From DASVAL01 sp035649575 (GTDB lineage: Bacteria; Planctomycetota; UBA1135; UBA2386): a stretch of 37,163 bases of DNA. The notes under the pieces were generated by a model, which was given only the letters and a program-made list of their open reading frames with translations, ran no database searches and was not told the DNA's origin. Of the stretch, positions 7,651-16,607 are shown piece by piece. The stretch spans positions 1 through 37,163 of the forward strand of contig DASRJH010000278.1 of the NCBI GenBank assembly GCA_035649575.1. The letters are read 5' to 3'. The position numbers and the translations under genes are program-made. Every line of letters starts with the position of its first letter. Within the stretch, counting starts at the first letter, position 1.

Positions 7651-8403
7651 CTACAGGACCTTGGCTTCGTTGCGCAGGGCGGCGATCAGAGCCGGCACGG
7701 CTTCGGCCCCCTGTCCGATGATCCTGCCCGCGGCGCGCGCAGCAGGCAGCGTGAGCGACACGATCTGCATCGCCGGCGCGCCGAGCTGGGCCGCCTTCTC
7801 CTCGAACGGCTTCTTCTTCGCCGCCATGATGCCCTTCAGGTTCGCATAGCGCGGTTGGTTGAGCCCCTTGTGGCAGCTGATGACGGCCGGTGTCTTGCAC
7901 GACACGACCTCGCGGGCGCCTTCGATGTCGCGCTCGGCCGTGAACACGCCGTTCTCGAGTGCGAGCTTCGCCACCTCGGTGACACAGCCGAAACCGAGAC
8001 GCGCCGCGAGATTCGACGGCAACTGGTTGTTGTCGGAGTCGACGGCCTGCCGGCCGCACAACACGAGTTGGCAAGGGACCGACTTGATCCAGGTCGCGAG
8101 CGCCGCCGCGGTCGAGGCGCCGTCGTGGATCCACTGTTCTGTCGTCAGCAGCACGGCCTTGTCGGCGCCGCGCGCGAGGGCGTCGCGCAGTTCCTTCTGA
8201 GCCTCCTTGCTGCCGATCGTGACGACCGTGACGGAACCGGCGCCGAGCTGCTCCTTGATGCGCAGTGCCTGCTCGAGCGCGAACTCGTCATAGGCGTTGA
8301 GCTCGAACTGCACGCCCGCGGTGTCGATCGACTTGCCGTCGGCGGCGATCTTGATCGCCGTGTCGGTTGCGGGAACGCGCTTGATGCAGACTACGATGTC
8401 CAT
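7651..8403 (-). CDS. etfB: Electron transfer flavoprotein beta subunit
   Basis: A 250-residue protein of standard length. It begins MDIVVCIKRVPATD and has the beta-subunit blocks FELNAYDEFALEQALRIKE, VTVVTIGSKEAQKELRDALARGAD, CGRQAVDSDNNQLPSNLAARLG and LNQPRYANLKGIMAAKKKP. It binds AMP structurally and forms the heterodimer with EtfA. The frame is open for a further 143 codons upstream, but that part shows no homology, and the conserved N-terminus sets the start at the ATG used here. Confidence 0.95.
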   Translation of the reverse strand: MDIVVCIKRVPATDTAIKIAADGKSIDTAGVQFELNAYDEFALEQALRIKEQLGAGSVTVVTIGSKEAQKELRDALARGADKAVLLTTEQWIHDGASTAAALATWIKSVPCQLVLCGRQAVDSDNNQLPSNLAARLGFGCVTEVAKLALENGVFTAERDIEGAREVVSCKTPAVISCHKGLNQPRYANLKGIMAAKKKPFEEKAAQLGAPAMQIVSLTLPAARAAGRIIGQGAEAVPALIAALRNEAKVL

Positions 8404-8508
8404 GGCTTGTCGACCGGAGCGGATCAGGGCTGAAAAACGGCCAAATAGTCTAGCGGGGACGGCCGTCGGTTCCGCGCGCCAAATCCTGCGAAGACACGGT
8501 TCTGAGCC

Positions 8509-8541
8509 GGGTCGCTCGCGGCGCCGAGCGCCGCGGGCAAC
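8509..8541. other. Strong GC-rich hairpin upstream of etfB
   Basis: GCGGCGC and GCGCCGC enclose the loop CGA, and the stem extends outward through CTC/GGG and further pairs to about 14 pairs with one mismatch. There is no adjacent T-run. It lies roughly 105-140 bases before the etfB start on the minus strand, so it may be a leader structure or an old terminator. Confidence 0.25.
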
Positions 8542-8950
8542 CGGTCCAGGACCTTGCCGCGCGCCCTCCGGCGCGCCGCTTCGGTTCTGCGGACGAGGCC
8601 GGCCATCCGAGCGGGTGCAGAGCCAATACCCGGGGCGCTGTCGGTTTTCGCGGCAGGGCGCCTGCTCTGGCACGGGATCGAATTGGCAGAAACTGCCGTG
8701 GTAAGCACGACTTGCCAGCGCCGCTGTCCCACCGGCCGCTGGATCCTTCGACACTCTCTCGCGACTGCTCTCAAGTAATCCAGCAAGCTGCCGATGATCC
8801 CTGTGCGAGACGACAGGAAGCACGATGGGCATTCATGACGCAGCAGAGAGCGGTGTAGAGCGCAGTGGCGATCGCCCCAGGCGGACGACCAAGCGCCGCG
8901 AGGCAGCCCTGTTCGCGAGACGCGCGCGCAACACTGGAGAGAACCGCGAC

Positions 8951-9061
8951 ATGAAGATCGCGGTCGCAGTGCGGAAGATCGTGACCAGCGAGATCGACGA
9001 CGCTGCCGAGGTCGAGGCGACCGCGAAGCAGTTGCTCGCCACGGACTTCCTGAGCGCCTGA
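8951..9061 (+). CDS. Doubtful 36-residue small ORF
   Basis: The ATG at 8951 follows GGAGAG at usable spacing and encodes MKIAVAVRKIVTSEIDD followed by AAEVEATAKQLLATDFLSA. Unlike its surroundings the composition is protein-like (alternating hydrophobic residues, then an amphipathic helix). It is too short to assign and may be the remnant of a longer gene. An in-frame start at 8825 would make it 78 residues, but the added part is arginine-rich and unconvincing. Confidence 0.2.
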   Translation: MKIAVAVRKIVTSEIDDAAEVEATAKQLLATDFLSA

Positions 9062-9086
9062 GCCCGATGGCCTGAGTCCGATGGCC
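9059..9086. repeat. 14-base tandem duplication
   Basis: TGAGCCCGATGGCC is followed directly by TGAGTCCGATGGCC, two copies differing at one base. The first copy overlaps the stop codon of the small ORF. It probably arose by slippage; no function is suggested. Confidence 0.6.
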
Positions 9087-9192
9087 AGAGACGGCCGGGG
9101 GGCGCGGCCGCACGAGCGCGAGATGCGGGCCGGGGCTTCCTCGTGGCCTCTGGCCGGCTACAACACGTTGGCCCCCGCCGCCGATCCGTCCC

Positions 9193-11283
9193 GTGTCGCG
9201 ATCCCTCCCAGGTGTCCTGGCTCTGCTCCTAGGCACGACCCTGTGCCAGGGTGTCGCGGCACAAGCCGACGCGGACGCCGCGAAGGACGAGGGCAAGAAG
9301 CGCGTCGCGCGCGCGATCTCCGACTACGAAGCGACGAAGGGTGACCAGCAGAAGAAGGCTCAGGAGCGAAGGACGCTGATCTGGCTCGGCGAGATCGACC
9401 ACCCGCTCGTCGTCGACTACCTGCGCACGGAACTGACCAAGGCCGGCGATACGGAGTTCGCGGCCGTCGTGCTCGACGCGATTTCGAAGGTGCCGCGGCC
9501 CGCGTTGCAGCCCGAGGTGCTCGCCGTGCTGCAGCGGCCCACCACGCCTGGTGCAGTTCGCAACGCGGCGGCAACCGCCATCGGCCGGCTCGGCGACCGC
9601 GGCATCGACCTGCTGATCGAGCTCGCGCGTCCGGCCGCGGAGGAAGAGGCGCAGAAGCACGACGCCAAGGACGACACGGTCAAGAAGACTGCCGCCCGGC
9701 AGCGGCAGGTGGAGGATGCGGTGCGCTGGGCCGCCGTCGGGGCGCTCGTCGACAGCCGGATCGACCGCGCGTATCGGGCATTGGCGCCGATGCTGCTCGA
9801 AGGAAGCGCGGCGTCCCGGCTCGAGCTGCTGCGGCGCATGAAGTCCGTTGGCGGCGTCTACCCGGTCAGCGAGGCGCGGATCCGCCTCGTCAAGGAAGCC
9901 GAGATCGAGCTTGCCGCCACTGCCTGGCATCACCTCGTGATCGAGCATCACGAGCGCGCGAAGGAGCTCGCCGTCGACGTGCTCGAGCGCGTGGTCGACA
10001 CGCCGAAGCCTGCCGTCGCGGCCGAGCTGATCGACGGCATCGTGCTGGTCCAGGTTCCCGATCTCTATCCGCTGCTGCTGCGCTACGGCAGCATCCCGGG
10101 CGTGGTCGTGCGGGACGCGCTGCGCGGGGCCGCTCCCGCCGCTGCCAAGGATCGGGCTCTGATGACCTGGCTCGTGCAGAAGGGGCTCGAGCTCGAGCAA
10201 CCGGCGGCCCGCGACGCGGCGAAACTGCTGCTGCTCGAAGCGCCGCTCCAAGTCGTGCAGCCCGTCGTCGCCAAGGTCCGCGCCGCGATCCGCAACGGCA
10301 GCAAGAAGGGCCTCGACTTCGCGATGGGCCTGCACGAGCTGCTCGCGAAGGATCCGACGTGGGCCGGCGATCTTGTCAAGCTCGCGGCTTCCCCCGAGAG
10401 CGGTAACCGCATCGTCGCGCTCTCGCTGCTGCTCGAAATCGGTTCCGACGTCGCGGTAGCGATTGCACAGCAGAACCTCGGTCACCGCGCATGGGAGCTG
10501 CGTTCGGTCTGCCTGCGCTACCTCACGCGCTTTCGCGACACGACGTCGATTCCCTTGCTGATCGATCGCTACGAGCGCGAAGAGGGCAGGTTGCTGCACG
10601 AACTGCAAGAAGCGTTGTTCGTGCACACGCAGAAACGCTTCTGGCGCAAGCACGATTGGGAAGTGTGGTGGGGGGAGCACAAGGTGGGCTTCGCGCTGCC
10701 GCCAGAGGAATGGGCGCGCTCGAGATACGGCACCGCGGGTGGCAACGGCAGGACGGCGAGCTACTACGACATCCCGGTCGTGAGCTCGCGCGTGGCGTTC
10801 CTCGTCGACAAGAGCCTCTCGATGTTGCTACCGATCGGCACGGACAAGAAGTTCTCGCGGCTCGATGGGGCCAAGCAACAGCTGACGAGCGTGCTCGAGA
10901 CACTGCCTGCCGATTGCCACGTCAACCTCGTGACGTTTGCGGCCAAGGTCGAAGCGGTCTGGGAACAGCTGCGCCCGGCGAACTCCGACAACAAGCAGGA
11001 CATCCTGAAGCAGGTGAAGCGGCTCGTCGCCGAGCACGGCACGAACATCTTCGATGCGATCGAGCTCGCGTACAAGGATCCCGAGGTCGACACGATCTAC
11101 CTGCTCACCGACGGAGAACCGACGGCCGGGCGGTTGGTCGCTCCCGAGGACATCCTCGACGAGGTACTGCGCTGGAATCGCCAGCGACAGGTCGTGATCC
11201 ACTGCATAGGGATCGGCACCGACGCGGAGCTGCTCAAGCGGCTCGCGCAGGAATCGGGCGGCACCTACAAGCAGGTGAATTGA
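9193..11283 (+). CDS. Exported HEAT-repeat / von Willebrand factor A protein
   Basis: A 696-residue protein. The GTG start is followed by a signal peptide (LPGVLALLLGTTLCQGVAAQA). Residues ~30-510 are helical, HEAT-like repeats (for example AAATAIGRLGDRGIDLLIELA). The C-terminal ~180 residues are a VWA domain: V-A-F-L-V-D-K-S-L-S-M carries the DxSxS metal motif (D about 539), HGTNIFDAI supplies the conserved Thr, and IYLLTDGEPTAG the conserved Asp. The MIDAS is therefore intact, and metal-dependent binding of a protein partner is likely. It should act outside the cytoplasm. There is no strong Shine-Dalgarno. Its end meets dapD convergently with only 14 bases between. Confidence 0.85.
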   Translation: MSRSLPGVLALLLGTTLCQGVAAQADADAAKDEGKKRVARAISDYEATKGDQQKKAQERRTLIWLGEIDHPLVVDYLRTELTKAGDTEFAAVVLDAISKVPRPALQPEVLAVLQRPTTPGAVRNAAATAIGRLGDRGIDLLIELARPAAEEEAQKHDAKDDTVKKTAARQRQVEDAVRWAAVGALVDSRIDRAYRALAPMLLEGSAASRLELLRRMKSVGGVYPVSEARIRLVKEAEIELAATAWHHLVIEHHERAKELAVDVLERVVDTPKPAVAAELIDGIVLVQVPDLYPLLLRYGSIPGVVVRDALRGAAPAAAKDRALMTWLVQKGLELEQPAARDAAKLLLLEAPLQVVQPVVAKVRAAIRNGSKKGLDFAMGLHELLAKDPTWAGDLVKLAASPESGNRIVALSLLLEIGSDVAVAIAQQNLGHRAWELRSVCLRYLTRFRDTTSIPLLIDRYEREEGRLLHELQEALFVHTQKRFWRKHDWEVWWGEHKVGFALPPEEWARSRYGTAGGNGRTASYYDIPVVSSRVAFLVDKSLSMLLPIGTDKKFSRLDGAKQQLTSVLETLPADCHVNLVTFAAKVEAVWEQLRPANSDNKQDILKQVKRLVAEHGTNIFDAIELAYKDPEVDTIYLLTDGEPTAGRLVAPEDILDEVLRWNRQRQVVIHCIGIGTDAELLKRLAQESGGTYKQVN

Positions 11284-11297
11284 GTCAGCCGCCGGCT

Positions 11298-12116
11298 TCA
11301 GCGCAGCGCCGATTCGAGCGCCGTCGACACGTCGGTGCGCGCATCGCGGTATTTGACGATGAGCGGCGCGCTGACCTGGAGTCCGTGCGTCGCCGCGTAG
11401 TCACCCGACGCGGGCCGGCATCCGGGCACGACGACCGCGCCGGCCGGGATCTCGCCGCGACGCACGCGGCGATGCACGAGGTCGTGCACGACCGTTGCCG
11501 CCGTGAGCACGACGCCGGCCGCGAGGACCGCCCGTTCGCGCACGACGATGCCTTCGAAGATGCCGCAGAGCGCCCCGATGAAGGCGCCGTCCTCGACGAT
11601 CACGGGGTTCTGGTGCGCGGGCTCGAGCACGCCGCCGATCTGGGCGCCCGCGGACAGGTGCACGTTCTTGCCGATCTGCGCGCAGGAGCCGACCAGGACG
11701 TGGCTGTCGACCATCGTGCCGGCATCGACGTAGGCGCCGACGTTCACGTAGGCGGGCGGCATCACGACGACACTGGCTGCCACGAAGGCGCCGCGGCGCA
11801 CCGACGAACCTCCGGGCACGAGTCGCACGCGGTCCGCGAGCGCGAACTGACGCACCGGATAAGCCGGCTTGTCGAAGAACGGCTGCGCACCATGGCCAGC
11901 GACCTGCGTCAGATCCGTGCGACGGAAGCCGAGCAGGATCGCGCGCTTCACCCAGGTGTTCGCGCGCCAGACGCCGTCGTGCCCGCGCGTAGCCGCGCGC
12001 AGGCGGCCCGCCTCGAGGGCCTGCAACAAGGCGCCGTGGGCGACAGCCCACTCGGGGTCGACCGCGAGCACGTTGTCGTCGCGGCCGAAGAACTTCTCGA
12101 GTGCGTCGTCAGGCAT
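11298..12116 (-). CDS. dapD: Tetrahydrodipicolinate N-succinyltransferase
   Basis: A 272-residue protein of normal length that succinylates tetrahydrodipicolinate using succinyl-CoA in the succinylase branch of diaminopimelate synthesis. After the N-terminal helical domain come left-handed beta-helix hexapeptide repeats with the characteristic MPPAYVNVGAYVDAGTMVDSHVLVGSCAQIG and IGGVLEPAHQNPVIVEDGAFIGA blocks. Its start overlaps the dapA stop by eight bases. It is the last gene of the dap operon. Confidence 0.95.
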   Translation of the reverse strand: MPDDALEKFFGRDDNVLAVDPEWAVAHGALLQALEAGRLRAATRGHDGVWRANTWVKRAILLGFRRTDLTQVAGHGAQPFFDKPAYPVRQFALADRVRLVPGGSSVRRGAFVAASVVVMPPAYVNVGAYVDAGTMVDSHVLVGSCAQIGKNVHLSAGAQIGGVLEPAHQNPVIVEDGAFIGALCGIFEGIVVRERAVLAAGVVLTAATVVHDLVHRRVRRGEIPAGAVVVPGCRPASGDYAATHGLQVSAPLIVKYRDARTDVSTALESALR

Positions 12117-13017
12117 GCGACACTTCCCTCGGCAGCATCGAGAGTGCGGTGTGCAGCCGATCGCGCGTCGCCGCGGTGGCTGCGAGCAGCGGCAGCCGCA
12201 TCGTCGGTTCCGCGAAGCCGAGCAGCGCGAGTGCCTGCTTGACGGGGATCGGGTTCGGCTCGGCGGACAGCGCCTCGAAGAGCGGCAGCAGCCGTGTTTG
12301 CAGCGACCGCGCGCGTTTCAGATCGCCGCTGCGCGCGGCGGCCAGCAGTTCGCGCATCGAGCCGGGCGCGACGTTGCCGGCCACCGAGATCACCCCGGTG
12401 CCGCCGACCGCGATCGTCGGCAGCAGCAGCGCGTCGTCGCCGGCGAGCAGCGTCTTGCCGGGCGGCAGTTCGCTCGCGATACGCGCGATCTGCTGCAGGT
12501 CGCCCGACGACTCCTTGAGTGCTGTCACGGTCGGCAGCGACCACAACCGTTGCATCGTCCCCGGGAGCAAGTTGGTCGCGGTGCGGCCCGGCACGTTGTA
12601 GACGACGAGCGGCAGGTCGGGAACGGCCGCCGCCACGGCCTGGAAGTGTGCCTGCAACCCCGCTTGCGTCGGGCGCGTGTAGGGTGGCACGACGACGAGT
12701 GCGCCGTCGGCCCCGAGCTCACGGGCCCGGGCTGTCCAGGCGATCGTCTGCGCCGTCGACGGGGCGCCCGTGCCGACCAGCACCGACGCATGGCCGGCGT
12801 GCTCGCGCGTGGTCTTCACGACGTGGTCGCGTTCGCTCTCGCTGAGCAGGGCCGCTTCGCCGGTGGATCCCAGCGCAACGACGAAGTCGGCGCCGCCGGC
12901 CGTGCAGTGGTGCACGAGCCGCACGAGTGCTTGCGTGTCGATGCTGTAGTCGGGCAGGAACGGTGTCGCCAGTGCTACGCCGAGCCCTTCGCCGAACAGA
13001 CTCCTCGGTGCGGTCAT
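12109..13017 (-). CDS. dapA: 4-Hydroxy-tetrahydrodipicolinate synthase
   Basis: A 302-residue (beta/alpha)8 aldolase of the DapA/NAL family. The active-site residues are all visible: Thr52 in GSTGE, Tyr140 in VVYNVPGRTA and the Schiff-base Lys168 in TALKESSGD. It condenses pyruvate with aspartate semialdehyde. The start ATG overlaps the dapB stop by four bases, and the stop overlaps the dapD start, so translation is probably coupled. The operon context supports DapA over other family members such as N-acetylneuraminate lyase. Confidence 0.94.
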   Translation of the reverse strand: MTAPRSLFGEGLGVALATPFLPDYSIDTQALVRLVHHCTAGGADFVVALGSTGEAALLSESERDHVVKTTREHAGHASVLVGTGAPSTAQTIAWTARARELGADGALVVVPPYTRPTQAGLQAHFQAVAAAVPDLPLVVYNVPGRTATNLLPGTMQRLWSLPTVTALKESSGDLQQIARIASELPPGKTLLAGDDALLLPTIAVGGTGVISVAGNVAPGSMRELLAAARSGDLKRARSLQTRLLPLFEALSAEPNPIPVKQALALLGFAEPTMRLPLLAATAATRDRLHTALSMLPREVSHA

Positions 13018-13745
13018 CGTGGTTCTCCCGTGAGTCCAGCGAACAGTGGATCGAGCACGCTCGCGGCGACGGCGTCCATCGTGAACACGCCCTTCCGTCC
13101 CGCGAGCCAGGTTGCAGCAGCGAGCGCGCCATCGGCGAACGCCACGGCACTGCGCGCCGTGTGCACGAGCTCTAGCACTTCGGCCGGCGCATCGATGCCC
13201 ACGCGGTGTTCGCTGTAGGTCGAGCCTGCGCGCACGACGCCGACGCTGAGCTGGTCGGGCCGCAGCGGCCCGCCGATGGCCCAGGAGTGTTTGCTCGGGC
13301 AGCCCTGCAGGATCGTCTCGGCCAGCAGCTTCGCGGTGCCGGACGGCGCATCGTGCTTCCTGCCCTGATGGTGTTCGACGACATAGGGGTCGCGCGTCGG
13401 GTCGAGCGCGCAGAAGCGCGCGAGCACGAGCGACAGGCGCCGCATCATCGCGATGCCGAGCGAGAAGTTGGGAGCAATGACCACGCCGATGCGCTCACCG
13501 ACCTGGTCGGCGAGATCCGGGATCGTCCAACCCGTGCTGCCGATCACGAGCGGCGTGCCCGTGGCGAGCGCCCACTGCAGCCGCGCCGGGACGGCGTTGC
13601 CACTCGAGGCTTCGATCGCGACGTCGACGGGGACACGCGGCGCGGGTTCGCGCGCGACCTGCCAGGCGATGCGTTCGCCTGCCCGGGCCGCGATCGCGGA
13701 GCCGAGGCGGCCCTTGCCGAACAGGCCGATCCGCGCGTGGTTCAC
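13014..13745 (-). CDS. dapB: 4-Hydroxy-tetrahydrodipicolinate reductase
   Basis: A 243-residue protein with an N-terminal nucleotide-binding motif (IGLFGKGRLGSAI), IGSTGW, IAPNFSLGI and the catalytic block VVEHHQGRKHDAPSGTAK, including the conserved His pair (125-126) and Lys130. It reduces the DapA product with NAD(P)H. The GTG start (VNHARIGLF) overlaps the lysC stop in GTGA. The frame is open far upstream, but that is lysC sequence read in another frame. It is slightly shorter than E. coli DapB (about 273). Confidence 0.93.
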   Translation of the reverse strand: MNHARIGLFGKGRLGSAIAARAGERIAWQVAREPAPRVPVDVAIEASSGNAVPARLQWALATGTPLVIGSTGWTIPDLADQVGERIGVVIAPNFSLGIAMMRRLSLVLARFCALDPTRDPYVVEHHQGRKHDAPSGTAKLLAETILQGCPSKHSWAIGGPLRPDQLSVGVVRAGSTYSEHRVGIDAPAEVLELVHTARSAVAFADGALAAATWLAGRKGVFTMDAVAASVLDPLFAGLTGEPR

Positions 13746-15187
13746 TGCGATGCCTCGAAGGTTCTTTGCGCCGCGGGGGGCACTGCTTGCTGTCGCGCGG
13801 CCTCGTCGGCGCGCACGGCGCCCGCTTCGCCGAAGAACTCCGCGTGCAGGCGTTGCATGGTCGCAGCCATGTCGTCGTATCGCACGACGAACGAGAGGTT
13901 GCGCTCGTTGCCACCGAAGCTGACGAGCTCGGGCGCGATCGGACCGAGGGCCCGCGTCGCGCGTTCGAGCGTTCGCGGCGAGTGGCACAGGCCTTCCCCG
14001 ACTGCGACGACGATCGCGCACTGCGGCGTCACCTCGACGCGAGCGAGACCGGCCAGCGCCGCAACGAGACTGTCGATCGGTGCGTCGGACTCGACGGTGC
14101 AGGCGACCGAGACTTCGGCCGTGACGACGAGATCGATGCAGATGCCGAGCTGCCCGAAGGCGGCGAACAGTCGCGCGAGATAACCGCTCGCGGCGAGCAT
14201 GCGCGTGCTCGTCATTGTCAGCACGGTGACGGGTCCGCGGCACGCGAGCGCCGCGACGCCGTTGCGCGGGAGGCTCTTCTTGCGCGGATCGATGGTCGTG
14301 AACGAACCGCGCGGGAACAGCGTGTGTCGCACGGTGACCGGAATGCTGGCGTCGACCGCCGGCTGGATCGTGGCGGGATGCAGCACCTTGGCCCCGAACG
14401 CAGCGAGCTCGGCTGCTTCGGCGGCGCTGAGGATCATGACCGGCCGCGCCTGTGGCACGATGCGCGGATCCGCGGTCAGCACACCCTCGACATCGGTCCA
14501 GATCTGCACCTCTTCTGCCCGCAGCGCCTCTCCGAGCAAGGCGGCCGACCAGTCGCTGCCGCCGCGCCCGAGCGTGGTCGTGAAGCCGCGCTCGGTGGCG
14601 CCGACGTAGCCCTGGATCACGACGACGGCGCCGCGCGCGATCGGCGGTGCGAGGTGATCCGCGGCCAGCGCCGCGATCCGATCTCGCAGCGGCGAAGCAC
14701 CGCCGAAGCTGTCGTCGGTGCGCAGCACGAGACGCGCGTCGACGTGCGCGACCTCGATGCCGCGCTGCGCGAGCAGGGCCGTGAACAAGGTCGTCGAGAT
14801 GTCTTCACCATGCGCGACGATGGCGTCGTTCGTGCGTGGCGTCAGTTCGCGCAGCAGCGAGACGCCGCGCAGCAGTACCTCGAGCTCCGACTGCATCTGG
14901 GCGAGGGCCGCATGGCACTGGCTGTGCACGAGCCCGCCGGCTTCCGGCAGCAGCTCGTCGGCGACGGTCGCGGCGTTCGAAAAGATGACCGTGACGGTCG
15001 CCAGCGCGGCGTCGATCTGGCCGTTCTGCGCCGACGTCGCTGCCGAGAACAGCGCATTGGTCGTCTTGCCCATGGCCGACAGCACGACACACGGATGCCG
15101 GTTCTGCGTCGCCTCGACCAGGTCGGCGACCTGCCGCATGCGGTCGGGAGTCGCCAACGACGATCCGCCGAACTTCATGATGATCAC
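13742..15187 (-). CDS. lysC: Aspartate kinase with C-terminal ACT regulatory domains
   Basis: A 481-residue protein with the kinase motif MKFGGSS at the N-terminus, ELTPRTNDAIVAHGEDIST, TTLGRGGSDWSAALLGEAL and the DVEGVLTADPRIV block. After about residue 300 come two ACT-like segments (VTVLTMTSTRM, ICIDLVVTAEVSVACTVES), so feedback inhibition by lysine or threonine is expected. It makes aspartyl phosphate, the first step of the pathway. The GTG start (VIIMKFGG) overlaps the dapE stop in GTGA; an ATG three codons further in is an alternative. There is no homoserine dehydrogenase domain. Confidence 0.92.
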   Translation of the reverse strand: MIIMKFGGSSLATPDRMRQVADLVEATQNRHPCVVLSAMGKTTNALFSAATSAQNGQIDAALATVTVIFSNAATVADELLPEAGGLVHSQCHAALAQMQSELEVLLRGVSLLRELTPRTNDAIVAHGEDISTTLFTALLAQRGIEVAHVDARLVLRTDDSFGGASPLRDRIAALAADHLAPPIARGAVVVIQGYVGATERGFTTTLGRGGSDWSAALLGEALRAEEVQIWTDVEGVLTADPRIVPQARPVMILSAAEAAELAAFGAKVLHPATIQPAVDASIPVTVRHTLFPRGSFTTIDPRKKSLPRNGVAALACRGPVTVLTMTSTRMLAASGYLARLFAAFGQLGICIDLVVTAEVSVACTVESDAPIDSLVAALAGLARVEVTPQCAIVVAVGEGLCHSPRTLERATRALGPIAPELVSFGGNERNLSFVVRYDDMAATMQRLHAEFFGEAGAVRADEAARQQAVPPAAQRTFEASQ

Positions 15188-16242
15188 GTGCGTTGCCCTC
15201 TCAAGAACGTCTCGGCAAGGGCGACCAGCAGGTTGCACCCGGCTTCGAGATCCCTTCCCGTGATGTGCTCTTCCAAGGTGTGCGCGACCTTGATGCTTCC
15301 GGGGCCGCACAACGCGACTTGTTTGCCGCCGACCATGGCGCGCACACGCGGTGCATCGCTGCCGAAGGTCACGGTCGCCTGTTCGAATCCGGGCAGCTGC
15401 GTGAACCGCTCGGGTGGCGTGAACGACAGCTCTTCGACGACGCCGTCCGCGGGCGCCAGCTGCCGCGCCTTGGCGAGGAATTGCGACTGCGGCAGCGAGC
15501 GCACGAACAACACCGCCTCCGCGCTGGCCGGGATCACGTTCGGCGCCGAGCCACCCTGCATCGCGCCGAGGTTCCAGACCTCGGGCCCGAGCTCGGGATC
15601 GACGTTGCCGGGTAGCTCGCGCAGCCGCTGCAGCCAGTCGAGCAGCGGCCAGATCGCCGATCGCCCGAGCTCGGGCGTGCCCGAGTGTGCGGCCACTCCC
15701 GACGTGCGCAGGCGCAGTTGCAGCGCGCCGCGTTGCCCCGTCGCGAGACGGTTCTCGGTCGGCTCGCCGTTGATCGCCGCGACGCACGTCGAGAAGCGCG
15801 GCGCGAAGTCGGCGGCGGCCAGAGCACCCACGCTGTCGGTCTCTTCGCCGACGAGGCCGAGCCAGGCGAAGCCGCCATGGCCGCGGGCCAGCAGTTCGCT
15901 GATCGCGCCGAGCTGCGCAGCGATCTGCCCCTTCGCGTCACAGGTGCCGCGGCCCGTGAGCACGTCGCCCTGGCGCCGCGGCGGCAGGAACGGCGGCACG
16001 GTGTCGAGGTGCGTCGAGAACAACAGGCGCGGCGTGCCCCAGGTCGCGAGCACGTTGTGGCGGCCCGGCGCCACCTCCTGCAGGTCGATCGTGGCGCCGA
16101 CCTCGCGCAGCAGCGTGCGCAGCGCGGGCAGGCCGTGGTCCTCGCGGCCAGTCGTCGTGTCGGCGCGGCACAGGGCCTCGGTGCGATCGAGCAGCCAGGC
16201 CGCGGTCGGGGCGTGGTCGCGTGCAGCAAGAGGGGAAGTCAC
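15184..16242 (-). CDS. dapE: M20-family deacylase, probable succinyl-diaminopimelate desuccinylase
   Basis: A 352-residue M20 metallopeptidase. Visible metal/catalytic blocks are FSTHLDTVPPF (His, Asp), GRGTCDAKGQIAAQL (bridging Asp), GLVGEETDSVGA (Glu pair) and the C-terminal KVAHTLEEHI. The dimerisation-domain motif TSGVAAHSGTPELGRSAI is also present. The family includes ArgE and LysK, but first place in the dap operon makes DapE most likely. The GTG start has GGAG at six bases. Promoter control of the operon should lie in the ~365 bases upstream. Confidence 0.85.
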   Translation of the reverse strand: MTSPLAARDHAPTAAWLLDRTEALCRADTTTGREDHGLPALRTLLREVGATIDLQEVAPGRHNVLATWGTPRLLFSTHLDTVPPFLPPRRQGDVLTGRGTCDAKGQIAAQLGAISELLARGHGGFAWLGLVGEETDSVGALAAADFAPRFSTCVAAINGEPTENRLATGQRGALQLRLRTSGVAAHSGTPELGRSAIWPLLDWLQRLRELPGNVDPELGPEVWNLGAMQGGSAPNVIPASAEAVLFVRSLPQSQFLAKARQLAPADGVVEELSFTPPERFTQLPGFEQATVTFGSDAPRVRAMVGGKQVALCGPGSIKVAHTLEEHITGRDLEAGCNLLVALAETFLRGQRT

Positions 16243-16607
16243 GGGATGCTCCGGTCAGCAGGAAGAACCACCGCCGAAGGAGCCTTGGCACCATGCGTCT
16301 GGCACTCCGCACCGGATCACGGTGCGACAGCTGAGGGGTATTGACCCCAGCAGCCAGCCGCGCGCACCGACGCCGTGCGCGCAGCTTCGGCGGTCGTCGC
16401 CTTTCGCCGGCGCTGCGAGCGGGTTCGTCACCCTCGCGCCAGGTACTCATCGCGACCGCTCCTCCAGCGGTCGGCGCACGATGCGCGGGGCCGGGGGGCA
16501 GGTCAAGGTGGGGCAGCGGACTTGGACGATTCTTTTTTTGGAACCGGAGACGGAATCAGCGCCAAGGGACTGCCCCCCCTTGGTCCACAGGGGTCCGGAG
16601 TCTCCGA
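16243..16607. other. Gap between divergent dapE and the ORF6N remnant
   Basis: No gene is seen. It must hold the dap operon promoter. A short dyad GGGGT-ATTG-ACCCC (16335-16348) lies about 95-105 bases before dapE, and a run of seven T residues occurs near 16532-16538. No lysine-riboswitch architecture was recognised. Confidence 0.5.

Larger units (their letters stand above)
8404..9192. other. Long gap with no convincing gene
   Basis: This ~790-base stretch lies upstream of etfB and upstream of the HEAT/VWA gene, so it should hold both promoters. It contains a strong GC hairpin (8509-8541), a short open frame ending at 9061 and a 14-base tandem repeat (9059-9086). Long open frames exist on both strands but have the arginine/proline-rich look of non-coding GC-rich DNA and no recognisable motif. 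A degraded gene cannot be excluded. Confidence 0.5.

Noticed and set aside
16243..16607. Lysine riboswitch upstream of the dap operon
   Set aside because: No L-box architecture was recognised; only one short dyad is present.
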